Assembly (NCBI GenBank): GCA_016182645.1
Contig: JACPGD010000249.1
Span: 1 to 33,839, forward strand
Length of the DNA: 33,839 nucleotides
Origin: Candidatus Hydrogenedentota bacterium
GTDB taxonomy: Bacteria; Hydrogenedentota; Hydrogenedentia; Hydrogenedentales; JACPGD01
Reading direction: 5' to 3'
Position numbers and translations under genes: made by a program. Every line of letters begins with the position of its first letter. Position 1 is the stretch's first letter. Of this stretch, positions 32,898 to 33,839 are shown in pieces. The notes under the pieces were generated by a model. That model saw nothing but the letters and a program-made list of their open reading frames with translations, was not told the origin of the DNA and did no database searches.

Positions 32898-33674
32898 TTA
32901 TTCGCTGCGTGACAGCGCCTTGGCGCCAAGAGACTGCACCAGGGGGTCGGCGCCCTCACCGCAGAATCCAAGATGGAGGTGGCGCCGCCAGCCTTCGGCG
33001 TAGGCGAACTGCCTGGACCACCGCCCGACTTCGCGGGACATGTCTTCCATGGTGATGAGGTAGCTGTCCAGACCCTGGCTGTGATCGAGCCATTCCTTCT
33101 GGCTGCGGTGGCAGGCGAGCGCTTCCCGTTTTCGCGGCAGCACCTCGGAAATATCCACGTAGAGGTGCGGCTCGATGCGCTGGCGGAGCCCGTCGCGCAG
33201 ACCATAGGGGAGGGCGTGGTAGACAGTGACTTCACCTTCCACGGCGGGCCGGGGCGGATCGGTGGTGTAATTGCGCATGCCGCGAGAGAAGGCGGCGCTC
33301 AAAGCGAGGCGGCAGGCGTTCATGTGGTCTTCCATATAGTCCTGCGGCGAGTGCAGCAGGAGGATGGCGGGATTCACCTCGCGGATGACGGCTGCGACGC
33401 GGCGCAATAGGGACGGCCCATAGAAGATTTCGAGGTCGTCGACCAGTGGTTCATGCAGGATTGCGCCCAGGGCCTTCGCGGCGTCGCGCGCTTCGCCCAG
33501 GCGCGTGGCGATGGTGGTGTCCTTATCCATGGTCGCCGAACCACAACTGCCGTTGGCGATGTTCATCATGTGAAGTTCAAAGCCGGCCTGTCCCAGCAGG
33601 AACAGGGTGCCGGCCATCATGAATTCGATGTCGTCGGGGTGGGCCGCGACGGCGAAGACTGCGGGTTTACTCAC
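32898..33674 (-). CDS. PIG-L family (LmbE-like) deacetylase
   Basis: GTG start at 33674 preceded by AAGGAG: VSKPAVFAVAAHPDDIEFMMAGTLFLLGQAGFELHMMNIANGSCGS...; the AHPDD motif is diagnostic of the family; HSPQDYMEDHMNACRL. Confidence 0.93.
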   Translation of the reverse strand: MSKPAVFAVAAHPDDIEFMMAGTLFLLGQAGFELHMMNIANGSCGSATMDKDTTIATRLGEARDAAKALGAILHEPLVDDLEIFYGPSLLRRVAAVIREVNPAILLLHSPQDYMEDHMNACRLALSAAFSRGMRNYTTDPPRPAVEGEVTVYHALPYGLRDGLRQRIEPHLYVDISEVLPRKREALACHRSQKEWLDHSQGLDSYLITMEDMSREVGRWSRQFAYAEGWRRHLHLGFCGEGADPLVQSLGAKALSRSE

Positions 33675-33755
33675 GTACTTCTCCTTCCGGGCTGAAACCG
33701 GGGAGAAGTATAGGATGCAGGAGGCGGGGCGCGCCAATTGGCGGGGCGTGGCGAC

Positions 33756-33799
33756 ATGGACGGAATGGACGGGAGGGACGAGATGGACAGCATGGACGT
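33756..33799. repeat. Degenerate tandem repeat, 9-bp period x5
   Basis: (T/G)GGAC at 33757, 33766, 33775, 33784, 33793: catggacgg|aatggacgg|gagggacga|gatggacag|catggacgt. Confidence 0.8.
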
Positions 33800-33839
33800 C
33801 GGGGCGGGGGGATTATTCGGGTTCGCCGGAGGCGCCGGC

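Noticed and set aside
32702-33235. 177-aa minus-strand ORF
   Set aside because: Out-of-frame with the PIG-L gene 32898..33674 and runs into the MITE-like repeat; low-complexity composition.

Overview
High-GC bacterial window, probably from an uncultured Planctomycetes/Hydrogenedentes-like lineage (lineage is inference only). It is coding-dense and I recognise no tRNA, rRNA, CRISPR array or transposase. Main blocks: (i) six PQQ-type beta-propeller genes (one truncated at the left edge) scattered over about 1-20.3 kb; (ii) an arsEFG-like locus (thioredoxin-like, ArsF-like and ArsG-like permease genes) divergent from a small HTH protein with a Cys-rich tail; (iii) a compact minus-strand gene train, 17376->6876, combining beta-propeller, NHL-repeat, small CxxC, Tat-type 4Fe-4S, NapH/NosR-type membrane 4Fe-4S, membrane-anchored beta-propeller, NuoE-NuoF fusion and NuoG/GltD-like flavoprotein genes. 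This is the best candidate for an undescribed electron-transfer system; (iv) a polysaccharide block (two glycosyltransferases, an O-antigen ligase-like protein, a secreted (alpha/alpha)6 glycosidase-like protein); (v) three tandem short flagellins plus FlaG behind a near-consensus sigma-28 promoter; (vi) a hybrid histidine kinase and a PIG-L deacetylase. Intergenic spaces carry several palindromic repeat families and arrays with a 9-bp period built on a GTCC/GGAC core.
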